Source: Verrucomicrobiota bacterium
GTDB taxonomy: Bacteria > Verrucomicrobiota > Verrucomicrobiia > Limisphaerales > UBA1100
Direction of reading: 5' to 3'
DNA: 8,308 nucleotides
NCBI GenBank assembly: GCA_028872645.1
Contig: JAPKDK010000119.1
Coordinates: 1-8,308 of the forward strand
In this document: positions 1-6,436 of the stretch, in pieces
Position numbering within the stretch: position 1 is the stretch's first letter
Layout: each line of letters starts with the position of its first letter
Program-made: the position numbers and the translations under genes
Notes under the pieces: model-generated
Database searches by the model: none
Seen by the model: the letters and a program-made list of their open reading frames with translations, nothing else
Told to the model about the DNA's origin: nothing

Positions 1-831
1 GATTTTTTTATGCCCATCGTGGACGACCCATTCGACTTCGGTCAAATCGCTTCGGTGAACGCCATCAGCGATATTTACGCGATGGGCGGCACGCCGCTGA
101 TGGCCATTGCGGTGCTCGGTTGGCCGATTGAAAAACTGCCACCCGCCGTGGCCGGGCGCGTGCTCGAGGGCAGCCGCGCCGCGTGCGAACGCGCCGGCAT
201 CCCGCTGGCGGGCGGCCACAGTATCGACGCGCCCGAACCAATTTTTGGTTTGGCGGTGACAGGCCAAGTAGCCGTGAGCAATTTGAAACGCAACGACGCT
301 GCGGAAATCGGCTGCAAATTATTTCTCACTAAACCCCTCGGCGTCGGCCTCGTGACCACTGCCCAAAAACGCGGCATCGCCAACGACGCCGATGTCCAAC
401 GCGCCATTGACCAAATGATCACGCTCAACCAAATCGGTAGCACCCTCAGCGCGTTGCTCGGCGTGAAGGCGATGACCGATGTGACCGGCTTCGGCTTGCT
501 CGGCCACCTCACCGAGCTGTGCGAAGGCAGCAGCGTGAGCGCCACCATCGACAGCGCTAAAGTGCCGCGCTTGCCGAACACCGACCATTACATTGCCGAG
601 GACTGTGCCCCCGGCGGCACCGACCGCAATTTCGACAGCTACAGTCACCACATCAGCCCGCTCACCGACGCCCAACGCGCCCTCCTCTGCGACCCCCAAA
701 CCAGCGGCGGCCTACTCGTCGCCGTTGCGCCCGATGGCCTCGAAGCCTTTCACGAAGCCACTGCCGAATTGAAACTTGAATCCTTCGGCCAACTCACCGA
801 GAGCACCGAACCACTCATCACCGTGAACTAA
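1..831 (+). CDS. selD: Selenide, water dikinase (selenophosphate synthase), 5' partial
   Basis: SelD uses ATP and selenide to make selenophosphate, the selenium donor for SelA and for tRNA 2-selenouridine synthesis; it is cytoplasmic. The frame is open to the left edge (codons D-F-F before the Met at position 10), and DFFMPIVDDPFDFG matches an internal stretch of E. coli SelD from memory. The ATG at 10 is therefore internal, and roughly 70 N-terminal residues lie outside the window. Those would carry the catalytic Cys/Sec and Lys, so whether this SelD is itself a selenoprotein cannot be seen. Numbering from the Met at 10, visible signatures are NAISDIYAMGG (17-27), AGGHSIDAPEPIFGLAVTG (67-85), KLFLTKPLGVG (103-113), MTDVTGFGLLGHL (155-167) and CDPQTSGGLL (227-236). 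No internal stops are present. It ends in TAA, overlapping the selA start by one base. The family assignment is close to certain. Confidence 0.97.
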   Translation, partial: DFFMPIVDDPFDFGQIASVNAISDIYAMGGTPLMAIAVLGWPIEKLPPAVAGRVLEGSRAACERAGIPLAGGHSIDAPEPIFGLAVTGQVAVSNLKRNDAAEIGCKLFLTKPLGVGLVTTAQKRGIANDADVQRAIDQMITLNQIGSTLSALLGVKAMTDVTGFGLLGHLTELCEGSSVSATIDSAKVPRLPNTDHYIAEDCAPGGTDRNFDSYSHHISPLTDAQRALLCDPQTSGGLLVAVAPDGLEAFHEATAELKLESFGQLTESTEPLITVN

Positions 832-833
832 TG
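829..833 (+). other. TAATG stop/start overlap, selD-selA
   Basis: The selD stop TAA (829-831) shares its last A with the selA ATG (831-833). The upstream bases (ATCACCGTGAAC) contain no GGAG or AGGA-like site, so selA is probably translated by termination-reinitiation from selD. This overlap also decides the selA start. Confidence 0.85.
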
Positions 834-2165
834 GCCAGAGCGAAGAATAAACTGCGCGCCATCCCCGGCGTGGACACGCTGCTTAAAGCGGTGGTCGACT
901 GCCCCTTGCCCCGCCCGCTTGTGGTGGCGACCCTTCGTGCGGAGTTGGCGTTGCTCCGCAAATCAAAATCCATTCCCGAACACGACGAGATTGTTTTCGG
1001 CCTTCGCCTTCGTTTGGAGGACCTTGCACTGTCGCGGTTGCAACCGGTCATCAACGGCACCGGCGTGGTCGTCCACACCAACCTCGGCCGCGCGCCCATC
1101 GCGCCGCCGCACAACGCCGGCTACACCAATCTCGAAATCGACCTCGCCACCGGCCGCCGTGGCAAACGCGCCGCGTACGTCGAGCAATGCCTCGCCGAAC
1201 TCTGCGGCGCGGAGGCCGCCATGGTGACCAATAATTGCGCCGCCGCGCTCGTGCTCATTTTGCGCCACCTCACCGCCACGAAAAAAGAAGTTGTCATTTC
1301 GCGCGGCGAACTCGTGCAAATCGGCGGCGGCTTTCGCATTCCTGAAGTGCTCGAAACCAGCGACGCTGTGCTGCGCGAAATAGGCACCACCAACCGCACC
1401 ACGCTCGCCGACTACGCCAAGGCCATTGGCAAAAATACCGGCCTGCTGCTCAAAGTCCATCGCAGCAATTTTTTTATGGGAGGCTTTGTCGCCACGCCCG
1501 ACCGCCGCGAACTGGCCGCGCTGGCCCACAAAAAACGCATCACCTTCGTCGAAGACCTCGGCAGCGGCGTATTGACCGACACCGAGGAATGGGCCGACGG
1601 CCATCACGAAACCACCCCGCGCGAAGTGCTCAAAGCTGGCGCTGACCTCGTCTGTTTCAGCGGCGACAAACTGCTTGGCGGCCCGCAAGCGGGAATCATC
1701 GCCGGCAAAGTCAGGCACATCGCGGCACTGAAAAAGCACCCCTTCTTCCGCGCGCTGCGCTGCGATAAACTCATCCTCACCGCGCTGCAGCACGCCGCCG
1801 AAACCTATTTGCACGGCGAAGACCACACGCTACCGCTCAACCAAAGCCTCCGAGCCGACCCCAAACAACTCAAACGCCGCGCCAACAAACTGGCAAAGGC
1901 GTTGGCTAAACTTCCCGTGACCGTTGCCGTGGCCAAAGGCGAATCGCAAGTGGGCGGCGGCGCGTTGCCGCAGGCGAATCTGCCGAGCATCACGCTCGAC
2001 CTCGTGCCGGATAATTTGAGCCTCAAGGATTTCGCCACGCGATTGCGCCGTGCGTCCACGCCGGTTATCGGCGTCATCAGCAACCAACGCTTCCGGCTCG
2101 ATTTGCGAACCATTTTTCCCGAGCAAGAAAAACAACTGCTCCAATCCATCCACGAAACACTTTAA
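831..2165 (+). CDS. selA: L-seryl-tRNA(Sec) selenium transferase
   Basis: SelA is a PLP enzyme of the fold-type I family that converts Ser-tRNA(Sec) to Sec-tRNA(Sec) with selenophosphate; bacterial SelA forms a large cytoplasmic ring. The protein has 444 residues against about 463 in E. coli. The N-terminal tRNA-binding segment is recognisable (IPGVDTLLKA, 11-20). It is followed by PVINGTGVVVHTNLGRA (72-88), SRGELVQIGGGFRIPEV (157-173), EIGTTNRT (183-190) and DLGSG (242-246). The PLP-lysine motif SGDKLLGGPQAG places the Schiff-base lysine at K280. The C-terminus has PVIGVISNQRFRLDLRT, as expected for the family. The gene overlaps selD upstream and the transglutaminase-like gene downstream by one base each. 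Every key motif is intact, so it should be active. Confidence 0.98.
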   Translation: MARAKNKLRAIPGVDTLLKAVVDCPLPRPLVVATLRAELALLRKSKSIPEHDEIVFGLRLRLEDLALSRLQPVINGTGVVVHTNLGRAPIAPPHNAGYTNLEIDLATGRRGKRAAYVEQCLAELCGAEAAMVTNNCAAALVLILRHLTATKKEVVISRGELVQIGGGFRIPEVLETSDAVLREIGTTNRTTLADYAKAIGKNTGLLLKVHRSNFFMGGFVATPDRRELAALAHKKRITFVEDLGSGVLTDTEEWADGHHETTPREVLKAGADLVCFSGDKLLGGPQAGIIAGKVRHIAALKKHPFFRALRCDKLILTALQHAAETYLHGEDHTLPLNQSLRADPKQLKRRANKLAKALAKLPVTVAVAKGESQVGGGALPQANLPSITLDLVPDNLSLKDFATRLRRASTPVIGVISNQRFRLDLRTIFPEQEKQLLQSIHETL

Positions 2166-2167
2166 TG
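2163..2167 (+). other. TAATG stop/start overlap, selA-transglutaminase gene
   Basis: The selA stop TAA (2163-2165) shares a base with the ATG (2165-2167) of the next gene. The preceding bases (CACGAAACACTT) have no Shine-Dalgarno-like sequence. The arrangement is identical to the other two junctions in this operon. Confidence 0.85.
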
Positions 2168-2218
2168 AAAACATCGGCGTCCCTTATCGCACTTTTTTTA
2201 GCTGCCTCCACTTTCGCG
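2165..2218 (+). other. Signal peptide of the transglutaminase-like protein
   Basis: Residues 1-18 (MKTSASLIALFLAASTFA) have a Lys near the N-terminus, a hydrophobic stretch and a small-x-small end (T-F-A) before AD. This fits Sec export with cleavage by signal peptidase I. There is no lipobox Cys. Confidence 0.8.
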
Positions 2219-3103
2219 GCGGACAAAACAATCGTGCGCGGTACGGACCATTTCGAATTGGTTTACAAAATGACGCTGCCCAAACTCGCCGCGAAGGGCA
2301 CGCTTTGGATTCCACTCGCGCGCAATGACTCTTTTCAAAAACTTCAAGTGCGCGCCATCACCTCGCCCGTGCCGTGGCGCAAGACGCGCGATGCCTTCGG
2401 CGAAAATGAAATTCTCGTGCTGCGGCCCACGCCCGCCGACAGCGGCAAACGCATTAGCATTCGCTACCAAGTCACGCGCAAAGAAAAAATAGCGCACGTC
2501 GAAGCGGGCAATGCGGCCCGGCATCTCAAGGCCGAAAAACTCGTGCCGCTCAATCCGCGTTTCACCGCCATTGCCAAGCGCATCACCGCGAAGGCGGCGG
2601 ACGACCGCGCGCGCGGCAAGGCACTCTACGACCATGTGCTTGCTCATATGCGCTACGACAAAACCGGCACGGGTTGGGGACGCGGCGATGCCCTCTACGC
2701 CTGCGACGCGCGCACGGGAAACTGCACCGACTTCCACGCATACTTTATCGCGCTGTGCCGCGCGGCCAACATCCCCGCGCGCTTCGCCATCGGTTTCACC
2801 ATTCCGGCGGACCGCAACGCGGGCGCCATCAGCGGCTACCATTGTTGGGCGGAATTTTTCGCCCATAACAAATGGGTGCCCGTGGACATCAGCGAAGCGG
2901 ACAAACATCCGGAACTCGCCGACTACTATTTCGGCCATCACCCCGCAAATCGATTGGAGCTCAGCCGCGGCCGCGACATCACCGTGACCCCCGCGCCCGA
3001 GGCCGGCCCGTTCAATTATTTCTTCGGGCCGCATTTGGAAGTGAAGGGCAAACACATGCCGGTAAAGGCTAAGTTTGAATTCAAACGGCTGCCAAAAAAA
3101 TAA
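2165..3103 (+). CDS. Exported transglutaminase-like (papain-fold) protein inside the sel operon
   Basis: The protein has 312 residues. Residues 1-18 form a signal peptide: Lys at 2, a hydrophobic core (SLIALFLAAS) and a likely cut after TFA, so the mature protein should act outside the cytoplasm. Residues about 20-130 look beta-rich, like the N-terminal region often seen before this domain. Residues about 150-245 are a transglutaminase core with a complete putative triad: Cys187 in GNCTDFHA, His226 in SGYHCWAEFF and Asp241 in WVPVDIS. The Cys codon is TGC, so it is not a Sec position. Families with this core include protein cross-linkers, peptidases and peptide N-glycanases; the substrate here cannot be told. 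TAATG overlaps with selA and selB mark it as a settled operon member rather than a recent insertion. A role in selenium metabolism is not established. Family confidence is high, function unknown. Confidence 0.93.
   Translation: MKTSASLIALFLAASTFAADKTIVRGTDHFELVYKMTLPKLAAKGTLWIPLARNDSFQKLQVRAITSPVPWRKTRDAFGENEILVLRPTPADSGKRISIRYQVTRKEKIAHVEAGNAARHLKAEKLVPLNPRFTAIAKRITAKAADDRARGKALYDHVLAHMRYDKTGTGWGRGDALYACDARTGNCTDFHAYFIALCRAANIPARFAIGFTIPADRNAGAISGYHCWAEFFAHNKWVPVDISEADKHPELADYYFGHHPANRLELSRGRDITVTPAPEAGPFNYFFGPHLEVKGKHMPVKAKFEFKRLPKK
3094..3100 (+). other. A AAA AAA heptamer before the transglutaminase-gene stop (possible slippery site)
   Basis: The last sense codons of the transglutaminase-like gene are CCA AAA AAA, followed by TAA. 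The seven A residues are phased as X XXY YYZ (A AAA AAA), the form of a -1 slippery heptamer. After a -1 shift the next codons would be ATA (3100-3102) and then the selB ATG (3103-3105), giving a transglutaminase-SelB fusion. The phasing is seen directly; whether slippage occurs is speculation. It may be only a chance Lys-Lys end. Confidence 0.25.
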
Positions 3104-3105
3104 TG
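3101..3105 (+). other. TAATG stop/start overlap, transglutaminase gene-selB
   Basis: The stop TAA (3101-3103) shares a base with the selB ATG (3103-3105). The bases before it are an A run with no Shine-Dalgarno-like sequence. This fixes the selB start and implies that selB translation depends on translation of the gene before it. Confidence 0.85.
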
Positions 3106-4992
3106 GAACCCCACCACGCCATTCTTGCCACGGCCGGTCATATTGACCACGGCAAGAGCGCGCTGGTGAAGGCGCTTACCGGCAGCGACCCCGACCGTTT
3201 GCCGGAGGAGAAACTGCGCGGCATCACCATCGACCTCGGCTTCGCGCATCTTGAACTTCCCGGGCACAGCCTCGGCATTGTGGACGTGCCGGGCCATCAG
3301 GATTTTGTGAAAAATATGGTGGCCGGCGTGGGCGCGGTGGACCTCGCGCTGCTCGTCGTTGCGGCGGACGACGGCTGGATGCCGCAGACCGAGGAGCATT
3401 TGCAAATCCTCAGCTACCTCGGCGCAACGCGCGGCGTGGTGGCCCTTACCAAAGCCGATCTCGTGGATGACACCAGCGCGCGCGAAGAGGAAATCCGCCT
3501 GCAACTCCAAAATAGTCCATTGGCTGAGGCCTCCATCGTTCCGGTGTCCGCCCATAACGGCATGGGCTTGGAAGAATTAAAAAACGCACTCGCAGCCGCA
3601 GCCGAAACCATGCCGCCGCACACTGATGACGGCCAACCGCGCCTTGCCGTTGATCGCGTGTTCACGTTGCAAGGCATCGGCACTGTGGTCACCGGCACAC
3701 TCACCGGCGGCACGATGAACAAAGGCGACACGGTCACCGCACATCCGCCCGGGCGCGACACGCGCATCCGCACGCTGCAATCGCACAACCGCGCGCAGGA
3801 CACCGCGCAGCCAGGCACCCGCACCGCGCTTAACCTCGCCGATGCCGCGCGCGGCGATTTGCCACGCGGTGCCACCATCACCCTCCCCGCGCTCGCTACT
3901 ACCACGCGCACACTCGATGTGTTACTCGAACGCTCCACACGCCTCGGCCAGGAATGCGCCCCGCTACGCAATGATACCCGCGTGCGGGTGCACCACGGCA
4001 GCGGTCATTGGGCGGCACGATTGGTTTTGGTGGAGGGTAAAACCCTCGACCCCGGCGCTGCGCAACTCGCCCAACTGCGCCTCGAACACTCCGCGTGCGT
4101 TTGGCCCGGCGACCGCATTGTGATTCGTAACTGGCCCGAAAGCGCCACGCTCGCCGGCGGTCGCGTGCTCGATGCGCAGGGCAACCGGCAGGGCTTACGT
4201 TCCGCGCCGCACAAACTTTTTTTGCAAACCCGCGCCAATGCACCCGAGAGCGCCGAATCATGGATTGCCTCGCAACTCGCACGCGATGGCATTGCGCGGC
4301 GCGCGGCGTTACTGCGACCTTCCAATTTTTCGACGGGCGAAATTGATGCGGCCGTGGCCACATTGGTCGAAGCCAAGTCCGCGCTTGTGGTGGGCGATTG
4401 GATCGCCGACGGCCCACGTTGGAAACAGGCACGCGAGACGATGACCAAAGCGGTGAACGCCGAACACCACGCTCATCCCGAACGGCCTGGGTTAGCAATG
4501 GAGTTGCTTCGGCCCCTCGCGCAAAAAACGTTTCCCTCCGGTGATGTGTTTGCCGAGTTACTGGAAGACCTTTGCCAAAATGGATTCAAGCGACAGGCCA
4601 AATACATCACATCGCTCTTGCACAAGCCTGCACTGCCACCCAACTTGCGAGCAGCGGGCGAACACATTCGACAAGCACTCGCCGGAGCTGATCCACCCGC
4701 ACGCAAACTTTTGGCCGGCACTTCTGAGGGTGCGCAAGCGTTACGGTTTCTGATCGAAGCGGGGGAAGTGGTGGAGGTCAGCCCCGAATTGGCAATAGGC
4801 GCAGCTCAGTTCAACCGCTTCCGCATGCTGCTAAAAAACCACCTGCGCACTCACAGTCAAAGTACCGCCAGCGAGTTGCGCCAAGCTCTCGGCACTACGC
4901 GGCGCATTCTGATTCCGCTCCTGGAAAAAATGGATCGCGACGGTATTACCCGACGCCAAGGCAATGTGCGCGTGTTGCGCGATGAAAAATAA
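3103..4992 (+). CDS. selB: Selenocysteine-specific elongation factor
   Basis: SelB is a GTPase related to EF-Tu that carries Sec-tRNA(Sec) to UGA codons marked by a SECIS hairpin. The protein has 629 residues, close to the 614 of E. coli. GTPase motifs are complete: GHIDHGKS (G1, 12-19), RGITIDLGFA (switch I/G2 region, 39-48), DVPGH (G3, 61-65), TKAD (G4, 116-119) and SAH (G5, 149-151). Domain II begins near residue 180 (VDRVFTLQGIGTVVTGT). The C-terminal part, from about 380 onward, should hold the winged-helix repeats that bind SECIS RNA; the last one ends in ILIPLLEKMDRDGITRR and a basic tail. It is the last gene of the operon and stops 6 nt before the converging sulfatase gene. No internal UGA or frame break is seen. 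Confidence 0.97.
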   Translation: MEPHHAILATAGHIDHGKSALVKALTGSDPDRLPEEKLRGITIDLGFAHLELPGHSLGIVDVPGHQDFVKNMVAGVGAVDLALLVVAADDGWMPQTEEHLQILSYLGATRGVVALTKADLVDDTSAREEEIRLQLQNSPLAEASIVPVSAHNGMGLEELKNALAAAAETMPPHTDDGQPRLAVDRVFTLQGIGTVVTGTLTGGTMNKGDTVTAHPPGRDTRIRTLQSHNRAQDTAQPGTRTALNLADAARGDLPRGATITLPALATTTRTLDVLLERSTRLGQECAPLRNDTRVRVHHGSGHWAARLVLVEGKTLDPGAAQLAQLRLEHSACVWPGDRIVIRNWPESATLAGGRVLDAQGNRQGLRSAPHKLFLQTRANAPESAESWIASQLARDGIARRAALLRPSNFSTGEIDAAVATLVEAKSALVVGDWIADGPRWKQARETMTKAVNAEHHAHPERPGLAMELLRPLAQKTFPSGDVFAELLEDLCQNGFKRQAKYITSLLHKPALPPNLRAAGEHIRQALAGADPPARKLLAGTSEGAQALRFLIEAGEVVEVSPELAIGAAQFNRFRMLLKNHLRTHSQSTASELRQALGTTRRILIPLLEKMDRDGITRRQGNVRVLRDEK

Positions 4993-4996
4993 TCGA

Positions 4997-5010
4997 GACT
5001 ATTTGTAGTC
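4997..5010. terminator. Small inverted repeat at the convergent selB-sulfatase junction (weak terminator candidate)
   Basis: GACTA TTTG TAGTC is a perfect 5-bp stem with a 4-nt loop, placed exactly where the two transcription units converge; it includes the sulfatase stop codon. For the minus-strand transcript it is followed a few bases on by a T-rich run (ATTATTTTTC). In the plus direction no T tract follows. The stem is short and not GC-rich, so this is weak evidence. Confidence 0.2.
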
Positions 5011-6402
5011 CTTGCCATTGAGGCTATTAACCACACTCTTTTGCCAGCCGGCCAGTTCACCTTTAAGTCGGGCCAAACGCTCGGGCTGTACGGCGGCCAG
5101 ATCCGTCTTTTCCTGCACATCCTTCTTTAAGTTGTACAGACGGTAACTTGGGTTAGCTCCTGCGTTATTAGCCACGCGATGGAGCTTCCAGTCGCCGGAA
5201 ATCCAAGCTGAGGGACCGGGGAATTTATCCAGCGGATATTTCTTATCCACAAACCCTGCCTTGGGTGCGGGTGCCTGATTGCCAGCTACTTGCTCAGCAC
5301 GCAAGGCTTCGAGCATTTTATGGGCATGCATTCCACGACCACTGGTTGGGTAATGCCAGAAGCCCATGGGCTTCTGGCGGGTGAAACTTTTGCCATGGAT
5401 TAGATCAGCCAAGCTTACTCCATCTAGAAGCGGTTGGTTGTTCGAATGTTTTATGCCAGCCAGTTCCAGAACTGTCGGGTAAATATCTACAGTATTGGCG
5501 GGCACGTTTGTGATGCGATGTTTATTGATGACATCTGGCCATTCAATGATGCCGGGCACGCGAATGCCACCTTCTAATAACTTACCTTTCTTTCCTGACA
5601 ACCCGGCCATGGAATTGGGTTTTAAACCGCCATTATCGCTGCAGTACCAGAGGATGGTATTATCTGCTACGCCCAGCTTGCGAATCCCTTCACGTAACTG
5701 GCCCATAGCGGCGTCCATACCGGTGATCTCGGCATAGAAGTTGGCGTACGCCTTGGTCTCGCCTTCATACATTTTCAGGAATTTCTCGGTTCCAATATGC
5801 GGGCCGTGGGGATTACCAAACCAAATGACTGAAAGGAAGGGCTTATCCTTTACCTTGGCCATCCATTTAAGGGCCAAGTCCACGGTTACAGCTGAACTTT
5901 CTCCATTGGTTTCAATCACTTTACCATTATGACTGAAGAGGGGGCTATTCTCGTAAAAGTTGGGGGCGGAGGCCCATTCATCAAAGCCGTTTTTGCCCGG
6001 AGCCACTTCACTATCGGCACGCACTGAACCCAGATGCCATTTGCCAAAATGGCTGGTGGTGTAACCGGCAGTTTTCAGGGCCTCAGCAATGGTGATCTCG
6101 TGTTTGCGCAGGGTGTGACCCCATTGGAAACAACCCATGCGATTGGGGTGACGGCCAGTGAGCACACTGGCGCGGGTGGGCGAACAAACGGGTGCAGCGG
6201 CATAGAATCGATCAAAGCGCAGGCCGGCTTTGGCCATCTCATCAAAGACGGGGGTCTTGAGAACCTTGTGGTCCATGTAACCCATGTCACCCCAACCCTG
6301 ATCATCGGCCATGGCGAGAATGATATTGGGACGTTTTGATTCAGCCTGGGCAGTGAAGATTGCGGCTGCGAATAGTAATGATAAGAATATTCTAAGGTTC
6401 AT
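4999..6402 (-). CDS. Exported sulfatase (formylglycine-dependent, arylsulfatase type)
   Basis: This is a sulfate ester hydrolase of the alkaline-phosphatase-like superfamily, 467 residues. Residues 1-20 are a signal peptide ending TAQA before ES. The domain opens with NIILAMADDQGWGDMGY, whose Asp33/Asp34 are expected Ca2+ ligands. The active-site motif CSPTR (73-77) followed by LTGRHP is the Cys-type site that a maturation enzyme turns into formylglycine; the Cys codon is TGT. Further signatures are GKWHLG (120-125), NPHGPH (197-202), SDNGG (255-259) and GKKGKLLEGGIRVP (270-283). The C-terminal part includes ISGDWKLHR (401-409) and the usual RLYNLKKD. Probable substrates are sulfated polysaccharides or glycosaminoglycan-like sugars, but the substrate cannot be deduced. 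No maturation gene is in the window. It stops with TAG, 6 nt from selB, and lies 34 nt downstream of the other sulfatase. Confidence 0.96.
   Translation of the reverse strand: MNLRIFLSLLFAAAIFTAQAESKRPNIILAMADDQGWGDMGYMDHKVLKTPVFDEMAKAGLRFDRFYAAAPVCSPTRASVLTGRHPNRMGCFQWGHTLRKHEITIAEALKTAGYTTSHFGKWHLGSVRADSEVAPGKNGFDEWASAPNFYENSPLFSHNGKVIETNGESSAVTVDLALKWMAKVKDKPFLSVIWFGNPHGPHIGTEKFLKMYEGETKAYANFYAEITGMDAAMGQLREGIRKLGVADNTILWYCSDNGGLKPNSMAGLSGKKGKLLEGGIRVPGIIEWPDVINKHRITNVPANTVDIYPTVLELAGIKHSNNQPLLDGVSLADLIHGKSFTRQKPMGFWHYPTSGRGMHAHKMLEALRAEQVAGNQAPAPKAGFVDKKYPLDKFPGPSAWISGDWKLHRVANNAGANPSYRLYNLKKDVQEKTDLAAVQPERLARLKGELAGWQKSVVNSLNGKDYK
6172..6186 (-). other. Sulfatase active-site motif CSPTR (first sulfatase)
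   Basis: These codons spell C-S-P-T-R. Cys73 is the residue converted to formylglycine in this family, and the C-x-P-x-R pattern is complete. Confidence 0.92.
6343..6402 (-). other. Signal peptide of the first sulfatase
   Basis: The first 20 residues have Arg at position 4, the hydrophobic stretch IFLSLLFAAAIF and an A-Q-A end. This fits Sec export with signal peptidase I cleavage before ESKRPN. It also supports the chosen start. The 18 bases before the ATG (TCCGAAACTGACAAAGAA) have no clear Shine-Dalgarno sequence. Confidence 0.85.
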
Positions 6403-6436
6403 TTCTTTGTCAGTTTCGGATTATTAATGTTCATAC
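6403..6436 (-). other. Short spacer between the two sulfatase genes
   Basis: These 34 AT-rich bases separate the two sulfatase genes. There is no convincing promoter, terminator or Shine-Dalgarno sequence; AAAGAA directly before the ATG is the only purine run. The short gap supports co-transcription. Confidence 0.5.

Noticed and set aside
10..12. ATG that could be taken as the selD start
   Set aside because: The frame is open upstream (D-F-F), and this Met is internal in the family alignment as remembered (DFFMPIVDDPFDFG). The protein would lack its catalytic N-terminus, so the gene is cut by the window.
963..1826. 287-codon open frame on the minus strand inside selA
   Set aside because: It lies wholly opposite selA, which has all expected motifs. 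Its Ala/Gly/Arg/Val-rich translation is what an antisense frame of a GC-rich gene gives, with no recognisable domain.
2198..3055. 285-codon open frame on the minus strand inside the transglutaminase-like gene
   Set aside because: It is an antisense shadow of a gene with a clear signal peptide and catalytic triad; no domain and no ribosome site are seen.
2165..3103. The transglutaminase-like gene as a selenoprotein
   Set aside because: The catalytic Cys187 is encoded by TGC, and there is no in-frame UGA or UGA stop, so there is nothing for Sec insertion to act on.
3899..4498. 199-codon minus-strand frame inside selB
   Set aside because: It is rich in Arg and Pro in the way typical of a GC-rich antisense frame, and selB is intact over the same bases.
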